The translations under genes and the position numbers were made by a program. A DNA stretch of 64,000 nt from Harmothoe impar (taxonomy: Eukaryota > Annelida > Polychaeta > Phyllodocida > Polynoidae). The DNA lies in the NCBI GenBank assembly GCA_947462335.1, contig OX381707.1:59931773-59995772 (forward strand). Direction: 5' to 3'. Shown piece by piece: positions 1 through 11,694 of the stretch. Under the pieces are notes generated by a model. That model was not told the DNA's origin. It made no database searches and worked only from the letters and a program-made list of their open reading frames with translations. The stretch's first letter is position 1. Each line of letters begins with the position of its first letter.

Positions 1-269
1 TCAGAATGGAAACACAACCATGATCGTTCAGTGTCACGTGTAGACTGTCCTTTTATTATCGCTCATCGTCCGTAGTTCCCTCCTCTCTCCCCAGGCGGCA
101 GCACATACGTTACACCAACTACGTGCGGGACAGGGTCCTATCAGATTGGCCCGCATCGACAAGTTCAGATTAGATGAACTATCTCTGGTCAGCCTCTCCA
201 TGGGCTCCATGACTTCCTTGGACTCTTGATGGTCTTGATGGGCTCTGCGGGATCTGGCTCGACTACCCC

Positions 270-1055
270 GGGGGGAGGGGGGGGGGCACTCAGTATACTT
301 TGCATACACATGCATGTGTCTGGCTGGCAAGGGTACTTTTTCAACAAATCTTTTGCAAAATTTCCCTAACTTAAGCAAGGGTCAATCTTAACCAAAACCT
401 CTGAATTGACTGTTTTGACCAACATCTCCGCTGATTTTCAAAATACCCTATAAAACCATGAAGTTTATAGGTCCATGATAAAACATTCCATTTTTACCAA
501 AATTCCCTAAGCAAGGGTTCGTTTTCTCCCAAATCTCTCTAAACAGAGAATCATTTTTGCCAAAATCTCTGCAGGAATTGGTTCATTTTGAAAGTAACCG
601 TAAAAAGGTCAATTTTCTCCGGATTTTCTGCCAAAATCGCCCTAAGGGAGTGTTCATTTATTAATTACAGGGGGGGGGTGGTGAGATTTCGTGTGGAGGG
701 GCGAAAATTTTTTACGCCCCGCCCCCTCGAGAGCGCGTGTAACGTTTCGCGCCCCCCTCGCCGAAGGCGCCGAAAATTTTTCGCCCCCCCCCCCCTTTGA
801 ACTATAGTAACGCGCGGGCTTTTTGGCTAAAAAGGGGCTTAAATTTTTACGCCCCCCCCCCCTCAAGAGGGGTCAGAATTTTTTACGCCCCCCCCTCAGA
901 AGGGGTCGGAAATTTTTACGCCCCCCCCCCCCAAACCCACCACCCCCCCCCCCCTGTAAATAATAAATGAACACTCCCTAAGCAAGGGTTGCCAGGGGTT
1001 CACCCGGACAGCCCTCTCAAAAGTAAATTGAGTGTCCCCCCCCCCTCCCGGGCTG
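270..1055. mobile_element. Non-autonomous repeat with G/C-run ends, copy 1, interrupted by a MITE
   Basis: The left end reads TACCCCGGGGGG followed by a G run and GGCACTCAGTATAC. The right end reads GTGTCCCCCCCC followed by TCCCGGG, so the two ends are roughly inverted. The same ends and a similar body recur at about 8793-9160. The body is a loose array of units like CCAAAATCTC / AAGCAAGGGT. The copy is split by another element at 645-980. No coding potential is visible. Confidence 0.5.
645..980. mobile_element. MITE family A, copy 1
   Basis: Terminal inverted repeats AGGGAGTGTTCATTTATTA and its complement TAATAAATGAACACTCCCT bound a body of G/C runs alternating with TTTTTACGCCCC. A near-identical body is found at 8512-8779, and related copies lie at 22992-23199, about 50593 and 62868-63050. 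Flanking CCTAA / TAAGC suggests a short TA-rich target duplication. It is non-coding, and the poly-C tracts generate spurious open frames. Confidence 0.7.
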
Positions 1056-1849
1056 GACTGAGTCAATGACAATGACCTCTGACTCTGGCTCTAACCCAAA
1101 GGGCTCAGGCTGGCCTGCCACCCCGCGCCTGGGCTCACTGCTCAGGCTGGGCTTCATGGGCTCCAGACTGGGTTCCTGCTGAGCTCTACATATGCTCCGC
1201 CGGGCTCTTGATGGGCCCTGGCTGGGCTCCATGGCCGGGTTATGTATGGAGCTATATACAATGGTGGCAAAATGCCTTGAGGTCCATTCGTTTTGGAGCC
1301 TTGGGAGGGAGATGTGATAGGAAAGTAATGCATTTTGTGATAAGGAACTAATGAATTTGCTTGAATAAGAGGTGGGATTAATAAGAGAGATAAAAGAATA
1401 ATTATGGTTATAGCATGTGAATATTGAGGCTGTTGTAGTCAGGGATGCTTCTATGGGACGGGTTATATTTTTAGGGCTTGTAGAGAACTTTTTAAATGTT
1501 GAAGGGAGGGAGCTACATGCAGACCAATATGGTCCAGTAATGCCAAAAGAATAGGGGGTGGAAACGCAGGCAGTCTCCACAGTCTACCAATGGAGCATCA
1601 AAACTAGAAGGCCAGCGTGGCTAGTTATATACAATGGTGGTAAAATGCCTTGAGGCCCATTCTTTTTGGGGGCTAGATGGGTTGTAGGATGGTTTGGTTG
1701 AACTTTAACTCTACCATAATAGTCACTTGTTGTCTTTGCAGAAATGAACAATTGGCTTGCAGTCCCCTTTAGCCACCTCCTTGAGGCCATTAATGCCTAT
1801 GTCCTCGAGAGTGGCATCAGGACCCATTTGAGATGCAAGCCTTTCAAAG
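1056..1849. other. Stretch without recognised gene
   Basis: No exon could be recognised. A segment of about 45 bp containing ATACAATGGTGG and AAAATGCCTTGAGG occurs twice, near 1255 and 1628, so at least part of this stretch is repeat-derived. The 1070-1240 part is a degenerate GGGCTC-rich repeat. Confidence 0.4.
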
Positions 1850-2309
1850 TGTCACGGTACAAATAGCCCACAAAATTTCTGGTTCTGACCTTATTTTTCT
1901 CCTTCAGACGGGCAAAATGTAGTGTTCTTTTGAGTGTGCAGTAATAAATGACCCCTTTAATTAAAGCTTAACACATATCTGATTTTTTTATTTGCATCCC
2001 GCATAAAAAAGTGTGCTCCGATTTTGCGCTAGTTGCTATGGAAACTGACTTACTCAAACTGGAGACATTTTACAAGTGCCCAGCACCCTTTGACCTTGAC
2101 CTTTGACCCCTCCAAGCACCACCCAGGGTTACCATGGCAACAACCAACTTTTTATAAATTTTTTTACCAAGGCCTTTGGGAACAATTAGGGCCGTAGATT
2201 ATGATTCTGTGACAAATTTAAGGCCTCCTACCACTGATTATATGCACAGTAGTACAGTTTTTCATTGGCACTATTTACGACATTCTGGGGGCGAATTTGT
2301 ACTGTGACA
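1850..2309. mobile_element. Terminal-inverted-repeat element, 'GTCAC-R-GTACAAAT' family, copy 1
   Basis: The ends are GTCACGGTACAAAT...GCCC and GGGC...ATTTGTACTGTGAC, an inverted pair. The interior (around 1890-2200) is present in reverse orientation at 18189-18584, including the stretches GCGCTAGTTGCTATGG and CATCCCGCATAAAAAAG. The element is about 460 bp and non-coding, a short DNA-transposon derivative. It abuts the decayed LINE that starts at about 2330. Confidence 0.65.
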
Positions 2310-2747
2310 TCTTGTAGTCCGTATCAGGGTAGGAAGTGAGCACACACACTGCAGAGTACTGTCCTGTAGTGAAAAAGCACTTTGGGGATGTCTACCCATC
2401 ATCTAAAGTCAACCGGGAAGCGTGTCAACCTAGTTTGTGCACTCCACTGGATGTTAGGTGGAACTGGTTCTGCCATGACTCGCTTATGCCAGTCCCTAGA
2501 TTGGGAGATGGGTTTTTTGTTCTCATTGTCCAACCCATGGAGGGAAGGTTGTAGTGCAACACTGCCTCATGAGGGAGTGCAGCATTTTTGGCAGCTGCAT
2601 CATTGCCGTGTATACCCATTTGTGATGGGGTCCAGTGTAGTACGGTAGTGAGTTTGCATTAGTGTCTACATACTATGTCCTCCTGTATTGTGCGTGGCAT
2701 AGAGTGTGGAGAGTGGTGATCCTGGAGTGTTTGGATTGTGCTTAAGG

Positions 2748-2888
2748 CAGGGGCGGATCCAGGGGGGGGGTACAAAGGGCGCGCGCCCCCCCTATTTTTC
2801 TGTACATTTTAATTTAGATGGTCCAACACCCCCAATGCTGTAGGTATTACAGCGCCCCCCCTTTCCAAAATTCCTGGATCCGCCACTG
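2748..2888. mobile_element. hAT-like MITE with GGATCC ends, copy 1
   Basis: The ends are CAGGGGCGGATCCAGG and CCTGGATCCGCCACTG, a 16-bp inverted repeat with one mismatch. The interior has a G run, a C run and CCCCCAATGCTGTAGG. It interrupts the RNase H frame of the surrounding LINE: the protein reads up to 'VIHTN' on one side and resumes on the other. A second copy is at 8384-8509. The CAG...CTG termini resemble hAT elements; the superfamily assignment is an inference. Confidence 0.75.
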
Positions 2889-4037
2889 CAAGGAGTTGGT
2901 ATGGATAACCATGTCATAGCCTGGCACATTGCATACTGCAATGTATATGGCATAGAGTTCAGTAGCAAGAGTGGTTGAGTGATCGGACACCTGTATTACC
3001 ACTTCTTGCTTACTTTCTGGATGGAACACAGCACTGCCACAGTGGCCAGTTTCCAGCATGACACTCCCATCTGTATATAGATGTATGGCCTCTGGGAACT
3101 GAGCCCTATATCTGCAGTTTCCTCTCCTACCATAACTCCCTGGACTAGTGGAGAGGTTTCTTGCTTTCCTTTGACTCTGGTTCATCCAGGTATGTACTGG
3201 TATTACTCTAGAGGGATGTGGGAAGGAGCCATAAGGGCGATCATAGACCCTTCCTCCTGCCTTGCGTGTGGCAGACACCAAACATCCTGTTGGGAGAGGG
3301 AGTAGTCTCCAGAGCAAACACTGCCAAGTCATACACTTCTAGCGGTCGTTCCTGGAGCCAGAGTCTGCCGCGTATGGTTGTCACATCGGCACTCATTGGC
3401 AACGGTGGGATGTATGAGTGCTCTGATTGGTCAGCTCACAATATCAGAGGAAAAGCAAATGATTTGCCAGTGTTTGCTCTGGAGACTATGAGAGGGAGCA
3501 GATAGCCTGGCTGCCATTTCCTGTGGTCTCATCTGTACCAGGGCTGTCATCTGTACTTTGTCTGGTTGGTCCATAAGGCTCCTATGAGCTTTTCTTTGGG
3601 CCCTTGATGAGAGGTGATTGGGGAATGCCACATACAGAGCAGGGGCTGCTTAATCCATCAGTGACCTTATGGCCTGCAGATAAAAGAGCTTGGGGTTCTC
3701 CCTACTTGCTTACCACATAAGGCCTTAGATGGAGCGCATTATGTTGACTCAGGCTCTCATTCTTTCAACCAAATCAGGCTTTTCTTTTAAAGTTTAAGGG
3801 TTTATCAAATTCCTAACTGAGGCCTTCATTGGTTTGGTTGGGTGCCAAGATGCAAGAGCACTGAAGGTGTGGCGCGGTGGTATGTCATGGCTTGAGTGTT
3901 TTCAGTTGAGATCTTAAGCTCCAACGATGCATTTTTTAAATACCATGTTCAGGGCACGCTGTGCTGTTGTAAGCAGGTCTCTTTTGGCCACCACCACAAT
4001 AGCCAGGTCATCTGCATATGAGAGTAGGGTAGCTTTA

Positions 4038-4263
4038 TCTACCATAAAACCTTGCATATAAGCCATTGCTAGTACGCGAGTCAGATCGCTGGGGCAGCTT
4101 ATAGGATCGGCCCAATGTCAAGGTGCGGCTTATACACGAGTTTTTGCTACTATGGTGCAGCACCAAAGTCACCATAAACAGATGGCCAGTGTGGCTTATA
4201 GGATCGGCCCAATGTCAGGGTGCGGCTAATACGCGATTTAGGCTTATACCTGGGGATTTATAG
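4038..4263. mobile_element. MITE of the 'ACCGTAAAACC / ATAAGCCGC' family inside the LINE
   Basis: The left end is TACCATAAAACC followed by GCATATAAGCC. The body repeats GTGCGGCTTATACACGAG and GGATCGGCCCAATGTCA, and the right end is a degraded GGGGATTTATAG. The best-preserved family member is at 48001-48224. This copy sits between RT motif A and the YADD box of the LINE. Confidence 0.6.
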
Positions 4264-5015
4264 CAGTGTTATAGTGTGCAACTCAGCTATGACCATATTG
4301 AATATGGTGGGTCCTGAGGTATTCCACCTTCCAACGCCACATAGTCAACACGTATTGATCGGTCCTGAAGATAACACTTGACATAGGTAAGGACCTTGAC
4401 CTGGACTCCCCTGCTGGCAAGGGCTGAAAAGGACAGTGTGGTTGACCATTTCAAATGCCTTCTCTAGGTCCAGATAGATGACAATGGCTGCACTCCTACG
4501 CTCTTCAGCTTTGTACAGCAAGTTCATTTTATTGGCAAACCACTCATTAGCCTCTGAGGCAAAGAGAAATCTCTCCCTATAAACCTTCTCCAGGAGTTTG
4601 GAAGTGGTTTGCAATAGTGTTATTGGTCTCTTAGCTGTAGGCTGGTCCGGTTTGGGGTTGGGGACGACATGTCTGTTTCTTTCTCCACTTGAGGGGCTGG
4701 GAGGATGTCTGGTATATGTTGTTCATTATGGAAGTGAGAATAGGTTGCTTATGTCAAGGTTTTTCAGGGCTTGGACTGGTATTCTGTCAGATCCTGGTGC
4801 CTTGTTTGGTGTTTTTCTTAAATGATATTGTATCTCCCCCAGGGTGATGGGACCATCAAGATTTGCCCCGCTGGGGGTGTCAATGGCGTTGGATATGTCA
4901 CTAAGCTCATGTCGATTTAACCTGTTTGGGGCCCTAGATATCGAACAGTTAGCAGTCGAGGCCCATCTAAGATGGCTGGTGAAATTGCTTGAAATCATAA
5001 ACCTGTCCATTCTTA

Positions 5016-7335
5016 TTCAATTTGTATGTGTAATATTTACCAGTACAACTGAATTTGCAGTTCATGCCTTATGGGCATGCCAGATTGATTTAAAGAGGTA
5101 AAAAAATTTGAGTTGGTGTTCATGATGATGGGTTGTTTCCATAGCAACAAACATGCTGATCTCAACACAAAATATATTTTCTAATAAAGGAATTAACATT
5201 CCTCAAGATAAATGTTGTTTCACGAGGAGGTTGCTTCCCTACAGCATTCCTCAAGATATGTAGTCATGTAGGACCTAATATCTCAAATTAGAGGTCTCAC
5301 ATTAATTCAACTTAGTTTAAGAGTTGTCATGGGTACTGGATAACCATGTCAACTGGAAACCAACAACAAAAGCCCCTAATGATTGATGTTGAAACATTCT
5401 CATTACTGCTATCTGCAAATACATCATAGAACAACATGGCCTGATACTGATTCTGTCGTCAATATAAAAAAGTCATTTGCCTGCGTATCCATAGTGATGT
5501 GTCATTTCATTAGAAACCAATATGCTGCTTTTGGCAGAACGATTCAATTTCGAGTCATGATTCTTACCAAATGTGCTTTATTTTGTTGTTTGATAACTCA
5601 CAAGGACAAGGAGAAAAATGAATGGTATAGTGATAGGCATCACAGTGGACCCAGGCATTTTCTTTGGTAAATTGTATGTATTAAAGAAAGATTGAACGTG
5701 TGATTAACATCACAGATGACTGAGGGTCAGGGTGATTAAGTGGTTGAATTGATTGACTGAAAGATTGAACTTCTAAATTATTTCAAGAATAATGAATTAT
5801 TTGTCAATTCTGAGAGCAGAACTGTATTCCTAGGCTAAAACTACCCTCAAATCGTGTGTCACACTAGTATGTTATCTGATAGCAGTCAAGCAGGTGGGTG
5901 TGGGCAAACAGATGGGTGTGGGCAACAGTTGGGTGTGGGCAAGAAGGTGGGTGTGGACTGGGATTGCCACGCCACAAACACCCGCCAGGTTCCATCCAGA
6001 TCGCACAAGCAGTCTGCCAAAATTAAGTCGATTGGAGCATAAACAGCTGTCAGAGTTTCTATCACAACTCATCTGGTTCAAACGAGCACAAACGCCGCCA
6101 TGTGACAGAGTTCAGGAAGAGTGAGAGCCCAATTTGGCCCATGCAGACAACTACCCCATGTGGACATCCCATATGGACACCCCCATGCAGATACCCAATG
6201 TGGATGCCAAATATCAATTCGAACAGAGCATAAACAGGGTTGCATACATTGCTCCATGTATGCTAAGTCTCCAAGTAGGCCCTAGGCCTAGATAGGCTAC
6301 TGGTAATATGTTGTCCTACCAACTTGCAAATGTCTAGTTTTTAAAAAAAGATAGCGCCCCCCCCCACCTCATGCAGACATGTATGTAGAACTTTACAGCA
6401 TTTAATTCAGATTAGATATGTTTGTTTTATGCGAAAAACTATTTCAAAATTCAGAGGGACACTTAAGTGGAAAAGAGAAGAACTAATTATCGGCGGTAGG
6501 GCTGTATGCCTCCTTGTAGAACTTGGCCTCCGGTGTGTCCCAGTAAAGCTCCTGATAATATTATGCACACTTTTTATTTTTTTATTTAGTGCCTCCAGTC
6601 GCCAACTCCACCTCCCTACTTCTGCACACCAGTCTACTTCGGAGACCAGTAATTTATTAAAAGTCTGGGTGAGAGATTGTCCACTCAAATCTACGTAGAA
6701 ATCTATCCTCTGTGCAAGGCTCCCAGACGAGGACCAGTGTATTTTCATCTTTCATCCTGTTTCATCTTGTTAATACATATATGCTTGGAGGGAGGGGGGG
6801 GGGTAAGATCTGTGGAAGTGTCTCATATACCGTCTCAAAAAAGCGTTCCTCTCTTTTTACTATGTAAATGTACAGGATTACACTCTAGGGGAGGGCAGTT
6901 TAGAGGCTTTACTCCTATTCTTTCAATGCTAAACTAAAATGGTGCAAAAAGGTGAATAGTGACCCTTTTTATTTTGCATATTTCAGTATGAAATATTGAC
7001 CCCATTATTTTGGTACAACTATATTTGGAAAGGTATTGATCTGGAGTATTTGTTTGTATATTTGAAATGTTTTTAAATCCTTTATCAGTTGCATGATGGG
7101 AAGTCAAAGTGACCAAAGAAATGTCTTATTTCTGTGGAAATCCGTCGTAAAAGACCCTGTGGGCACAGATGTGCCCTGGGTCCATAAACGAATATGAAAC
7201 TTGAACGATAAGATCCACTAATCTTTTTTTAATCATTTTAAATTAAAGTGGATCAAAAGCCTGACACAATGTGAAGCAATTTTATGTGGTTTCTCCCATT
7301 ATTAAGGAAGGCGGGTATTTGAGTCCATAACAGTA
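5016..7335. other. Stretch without recognised gene
   Basis: I see no recognisable exon on either strand. A short tandem repeat of a GGGTGTGGGCAA-like unit spans about 5890-5955. Just after it, at 6155-6215, are several imperfect units of CCCATGTGGACA. TTTATT (AATAAA on the minus strand) near 7337 could be the poly(A) signal of CDC26, about 330 bp beyond its stop; this is a guess. Confidence 0.35.
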
Positions 7336-7669
7336 CTTGACTTTATTATTTCACAAGAGTTCAATTTTAAGTATAAGAGTATTAGATCCCAAATGTTTTA
7401 TTACAATGTATATCAAACATGATCCTTTAGGGAGTTCCTATTCAGTACTTCCACCATAGCTGTGGACACTTCATGTTTATATATAGAGTGGTAATATATA
7501 TATACAAAGACTAACCTCGCAGGCGTCAGATACCCGTTTATATCCATACAATGGATATGCTGTACACCATATCGCCACCCATTATCTAAGGAACACAATC
7601 GTCTTTTGTGCAGGTCACAATCGACACCTGGAGATTACATTAAAGCCTATATGATTATTGTCTTCTATG

Positions 7670-7921
7670 CTATCGGTGAACAGGCATTTTAGATGGCTGT
7701 GGCATTGGCTGTGGATCATATCCGATCCTCATATGTATTGTCTCTTGGCGTGTTCGCTGTGTTGTATCGGGTTCGGGTGTCATGGCCACCTCTGAGTCTG
7801 TCGCTGCCTGAGCTGCTCGTCGACTGGCCTCCCGCTCGGCCTCCCGCTCCCGCTTAACTGCCTCATACTCCTCATGGTCATCCAGCTTCAGCTCCATTCG
7901 TGTCGGGTTCATGCGCAACAT
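7670..7921 (-). CDS. CDC26: CDC26, anaphase-promoting complex subunit
   Basis: An 83-residue protein encoded without interruption. It begins MLRMNPTRMELKLDD, the hallmark CDC26 N-terminus (MLRRxPTRLELKLDD in vertebrates). In that family the segment inserts into the TPR superhelix of APC6/CDC16 and stabilises it. A charged helix rich in E/R/A follows (residues 17-38), then the conserved C-terminal RIGYDPQPMPQP (residues 65-76), equivalent to RIGYKPQPKP in human. Length matches the family (about 85 residues). The chosen start is the Met at 7921. An in-frame Met lies further upstream, but family homology begins at MLRM, and a possible splice acceptor (GTTTCAG) ends 11 bp before this ATG, implying a 5' non-coding exon. 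The protein acts in the ubiquitin ligase that drives mitotic exit. Confidence 0.9.
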   Translation of the reverse strand: MLRMNPTRMELKLDDHEEYEAVKREREAEREASRRAAQAATDSEVAMTPEPDTTQRTRQETIHMRIGYDPQPMPQPSKMPVHR

Positions 7922-8159
7922 GGCTGTGTGCTCTGAAACATGGGGGAGGATATTGATGATGAGCACATGGACTATTGGTGTAATGAATTTAGGCCTAAAA
8001 AAATTATTTGTGTTACAACATTTTTTTTTTCTTTTTGGGCATTTTTTTTGGTGGGTAAAAAAAGAGTTATTTTGGTACCGTCATAGGCATACATACTCTA
8101 GACATGAGACCGTCATTGACCCAATGCATTAAGCATCGCCGCGCTTAGTTCCGTTTTAC

Positions 8160-8173
8160 CCCCTAGGGGGCGC
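8160..8173 (+). promoter_or_regulatory. CTCF-like motif 1
   Basis: CCCCTAGGGGGCGC is close to the bilaterian CTCF core (CCASYAGRKGGCRS), differing at the third base. It lies 30 bp from a perfect core match and about 240 bp upstream of the CDC26 start, where a promoter would be expected. Binding is an inference from the motif only. Confidence 0.4.
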
Positions 8174-8202
8174 CACTGCGGCGGCTGTAGTGCGGCCTTT
8201 GG

Positions 8203-8216
8203 CCACTAGGTGGCAG
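8203..8216 (+). promoter_or_regulatory. CTCF-like motif 2 (perfect core)
   Basis: CCACTAGGTGGCAG matches the CTCF core consensus at every position and is followed by CAGGG. Same orientation as motif 1. It is the only perfect core I found in the window; weaker versions lie at 41001-41014 and 56329-56342. Confidence 0.5.
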
Positions 8217-8383
8217 CAGGGAGCGGTATGCCTCTAGCAAGACGCTATACCGCGGATTGACTGGCCCCGTTAGATCATATTACGTAATGTAGTCTGTGCT
8301 AGCGCCGGGCGGAGACGCCAGGGGGGAGCGGGGGGAGTGGGGGGGGGAGAAGGGGGAGGGTTGGGTCCATGCAGGGAGTAGTG

Positions 8384-8509
8384 CAAGGGCGGATGCAGTG
8401 GGGGGGGGGGGGTGCAAGGGGTGCCCACCCCCTATTTTTCTATATTTCAACATCCCCAATGCTGTAGGTATTACGCCTCCCCCTCCCCAAATTCCTGGAT
8501 CCGCCCCTG
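8384..8509. mobile_element. hAT-like MITE with GGATCC ends, copy 2
   Basis: The left end is CAAGGGCGGATGCAG and the right end CCTGGATCCGCCCCTG. The interior shares CCCCAATGCTGTAGGTATTA with copy 1 at 2748-2888. It directly abuts MITE family A copy 2. Confidence 0.65.
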
Positions 8510-8511
8510 TT

Positions 8512-8779
8512 AGGGAGTGTACATTTATTAATTACAGAGCGCGTGTAACGTTTCGCGCCCCCCCTCGCCCAAGGCGCCGAAAAAATTTGCCCCCCCCCTT
8601 TGAACTATAGTAGCGCGCGGGCTTTTTTGCTAAAAAGGGGCTTACATTTTTACGCCCCCCCCCCCTCAAGGGGGGGTCAGAATTTTTTACGCCCCCCCCT
8701 CAGGAGGGGTCGGAAATTTTTACGCCCCCCCCCCCCCAAACCCACCAACCCCCCTGTAAATAATAAATGAACACTCCCT
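8512..8779. mobile_element. MITE family A, copy 2
   Basis: The ends are AGGGAGTGTACATTTATTA and TAATAAATGAACACTCCCT. The interior is nearly the same as 645-980, including TTGAACTATAGTA, GCGCGGGCTTTTT and repeated TTTTTACGCCCC blocks. Non-coding. Confidence 0.7.
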
Positions 8780-8792
8780 TAGTATGCTCAGA

Positions 8793-9160
8793 GTACCCCG
8801 GGGGGGGGGGGCACTTGGTATATTTTGTATGTATACACAGGTGTGCCACTGGGAAGGGTTGACCAAAATCCCCCTCACCAAGGGTCTGCTTTTCACCAAA
8901 ATCCCCCATTTCGCCAAAATTCTTCACAAGAAGGGTCACTTTTGACCAAAATTCTTACACCAAGGCCGACTCCTCGGAGGAAATTGCTAAAACCTAGGCA
9001 CTTTTGTCCAAAATCCCCCTCACCAAGGGTCACTTTTGACCGATATCCCCTCACCAAGGGTCACTTCTGACCAAAATCCCCCTCACCAAGGGTAAGGGTT
9101 GTCAAAGGGCCAGCCGCACACCAGTGTCAAAAAAAAATTGAATACCCCCCCCCCTGCCGG
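8793..9160. mobile_element. Non-autonomous repeat with G/C-run ends, copy 2
   Basis: It starts TACCCCGGGGGG followed by GGCACTTGGTATATTTTG and ends with ATACCCCCCCCCCTGCCGGG, like copy 1 at 270-1055. Its body is an array of about 32-bp units carrying AAAATCCCCCTCACCAAGGG, with at least five recognisable copies. Confidence 0.55.
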
Positions 9161-10483
9161 GAGAGTACCCCAAGGCCTATAACCTCTGCAGGCCTATGTG
9201 TACCTATGTGGTAGAGTAGTCTCAGAGTAGCCTATATGTGGTACCATATGTATAGTATGCTCAGAGTACCCCGGGCCCCGAGGCCGATAGCCTATGTGGT
9301 AGAGTAGTCTCAGAGTACCATGGAGGGAATGGCTAGTATAGCATATGTAGGTAGGCCTTTGTGGTAGAGTAGTCTCAGAGTACCATGGAGGGAGTAGCTA
9401 GTATGATTAATCTCACTTTAGGGGGGAACCTTTGGGGGTGACCTAGGTGGGGAACTTCTAGGGAGCAAGGACCATGGATGGTGTGGGACCTTAGGGGAGG
9501 GGGGGGCACCTTTGGTAGGGAGTTCCATTGGAAATGAATAAATTATCACACATAATATTTAAAAGGTGGTCTTGGTAAAGAAGACATGCACTAACCCAAA
9601 GTAAAAATCAGAATTATGATACATTGAGAAGTAAATGCATGAAGGCCACTTGAAGTACAAAAAGTCTCTACACATTTACCCCTGTTGGTTCTATATATAA
9701 CTGCAAACCGGTGGCACCAGTAGTTAGGCTATGGTGAGTGCCTGTACACACTGTTGCACGGGGGGTAATCACCCTGTGTACAGTCAATGAGCCTGATAGG
9801 TGAAAATCCCTAATGTTTAACTTCCAATATAAAATTAACTAAATGGAATATACACCTGATAATTCTACCATATTAGAGTTTGATTCAGTGACTTTTGGGG
9901 ATATATCTTTGGGTATTACCCTTCAAAGGATTAATTGTTTTTAACTAACAATCACTATGCCTAATTTCCGGGAGAGATGGTAAAAATCAGGTCAAAGGTT
10001 ATGCTTGCATGTTATTCTAATATGTGTAGGCTATAAAGGGGTAGGACACCTGTTTTCATTTTATTGATCTGTCTCAGTCTTATGGCGCAATTTAACTTTA
10101 TTTTGACCATAATATATGGACTAAAAATAATTTTCAAAACAGGTGTTCCATTTAAATGTGCCCCTGAGTGTGTAGGGTACTGCCATGCCTTTTGTTTGAA
10201 TAGGTAATGCATAGTTTCTCCCGGATTTTACATTGAGTGAGATGTACAGGCTCCGTGTTAATACACAGGAAAGGGCCATGGTGTACCAATACCTACAGTG
10301 GTAGCGGTGGGGACACGCTCTGCTCACTGCATGGGACTCCCTACCTTTGGTAGTGACCTAGGTGGGGAACTTCTAGGGAGTGAGGACTGTCGATGGATAG
10401 ATATTGGGAATGAAAGGCAGGGAGGGGGCGGGTTATAGCTTGAAAGGGCAAGGAATGGAAGGGGTATGTAGAAGTAGAGTACA
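9161..10483. other. Stretch without recognised gene; local tandem duplications
   Basis: GAGTAGTCTCAGAGTACC-type units recur near 9211, 9301 and 9365. The phrase GGGGAACTTCTAGGGAG occurs at about 9451 and again at about 10362, so part of the segment is duplicated around the gap. No exon was recognised. Confidence 0.4.
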
Positions 10484-10683
10484 NNNNNNNNNNNNNNNNN
10501 NNNNNNNNNNNNNNNNNNNNNNNNNNNNNNNNNNNNNNNNNNNNNNNNNNNNNNNNNNNNNNNNNNNNNNNNNNNNNNNNNNNNNNNNNNNNNNNNNNNN
10601 NNNNNNNNNNNNNNNNNNNNNNNNNNNNNNNNNNNNNNNNNNNNNNNNNNNNNNNNNNNNNNNNNNNNNNNNNNNNNNNNNNN
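10484..10683. other. Assembly gap (200 N)
   Basis: Exactly 200 N, the same length as the gap at 50714-50913, so this is probably a fixed-size scaffold gap whose true length is unknown. Confidence 0.95.
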
Positions 10684-11357
10684 GGAAGGAATATACTTGA
10701 TGAGTATAGTCATGTTATATGTCGTTGGAAAGAGAAAAATGTTTGCAATTGAGGCATTTTGGTCTCATTTAAACATAGATAAATCCGAAATATATATGGT
10801 TTTCTCTTTGAAAAAAAGTAAAATGTGGCCTCTGGCCCACAGCTGAAAATCCGGGCCCATAGATTTTTGGAGCTACGGGCCCGGGTGGCCCACAGCTAAT
10901 ACAGTTAGTGTCTACCCCTGCTAGGATGACAAAATTAAATTCGATGTGTTCATTTTCATGTAAAGGATTGTCCCTGGATTCTAAACGGTCTAAAGGTCTA
11001 ACTAACAAGGGATTTATAAAGCCTGATTATTTAAACAACATACCTCACTATAGATATATAATTTATCACAACATAAAATATTTCACTCAAGGTCCAAATC
11101 TGATTTTTTTTCCATTTAAATTTGAATTTAAAAAAGGGTGCTATAGCGATCAAATATCCTGCAATTTGTGTTGAAATGACTGAATACGAATCTGAAATCA
11201 TAGAAATGACTGCAGTTAAAATAAATCAATGTTTGCAGTCAGTGGAGCCGACTGACCCCCACTGCGGTGTTTGCCTTGTGCTATTATTGATAAGGTCCAC
11301 TCAGCACCTCCCTACACGACTCAATTGTGGCTGCCTGGTGGGAGGCTAGACATATTA

Positions 11358-11694
11358 TACCGTAAATTCCTGTGTAGAAGCTACGGCTTGAGTTTGAGTT
11401 TAGCATCTTTTTTTTTTTGCAAAAGTAAATCACATAGAAAGGGGCGCTTTCCGCATAATGCCAAAGAAAAAGAGATAGCATTAGGAATTTAACATATATG
11501 TGGTCATGTTCATACTAGCTTTTAAAAAGTCAGAACCCCCTGTGCGGCTTATATGCTTTCCTCAAAGTCTAGGTGCGGCTTATACAATAATTTCTTTACT
11601 AATAAACAATTTTCGGACCCTAGGCATGGGTGCTTGTAGGTGCGCCTTTAATATAAAACACATGGGTTAGACATATTAACGAGACTTTACGGTA
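11358..11694. mobile_element. MITE of the 'ACCGTAAAACC / ATAAGCCGC' family
   Basis: The ends TACCGTAAA...TTTACGGTA are inverted. The interior has GTGCGGCTTATATGC and GTGCGGCTTATACAATA. Diverged from the copy at 48001-48224. Confidence 0.55.

Larger units (their letters stand above)
2330..5015 (-). pseudogene. Decayed non-LTR retrotransposon (LINE) with RT and RNase H
   Basis: Fragments of one LINE pol protein lie on the minus strand in the expected order. The RT finger motif KAPGSDRIP is near 4790, and RT motif A (IYLDLEKAFEMVNH) near 4460. The RT catalytic YADD box is at 4008-4019. An RNase H domain follows, with LYTDGS near 3075, ELYAIY near 2950 and, beyond an inserted MITE, MGIHGNDAAAKNAA near 2600. 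Frames are broken throughout, so it is not functional. A C-terminal RNase H points to an I/R1/LOA/Jockey-like clade. Two MITEs (2748-2888 and 4038-4263) have inserted into it. The 5' part (ORF1, endonuclease) was not recognised, so it is 5'-truncated or beyond recognition. Confidence 0.75.

Noticed and set aside
588..960. Open frames on both strands across the G/C runs
   Set aside because: They arise from homopolymer G and C runs of MITE family A, and the same frames recur in the second copy.
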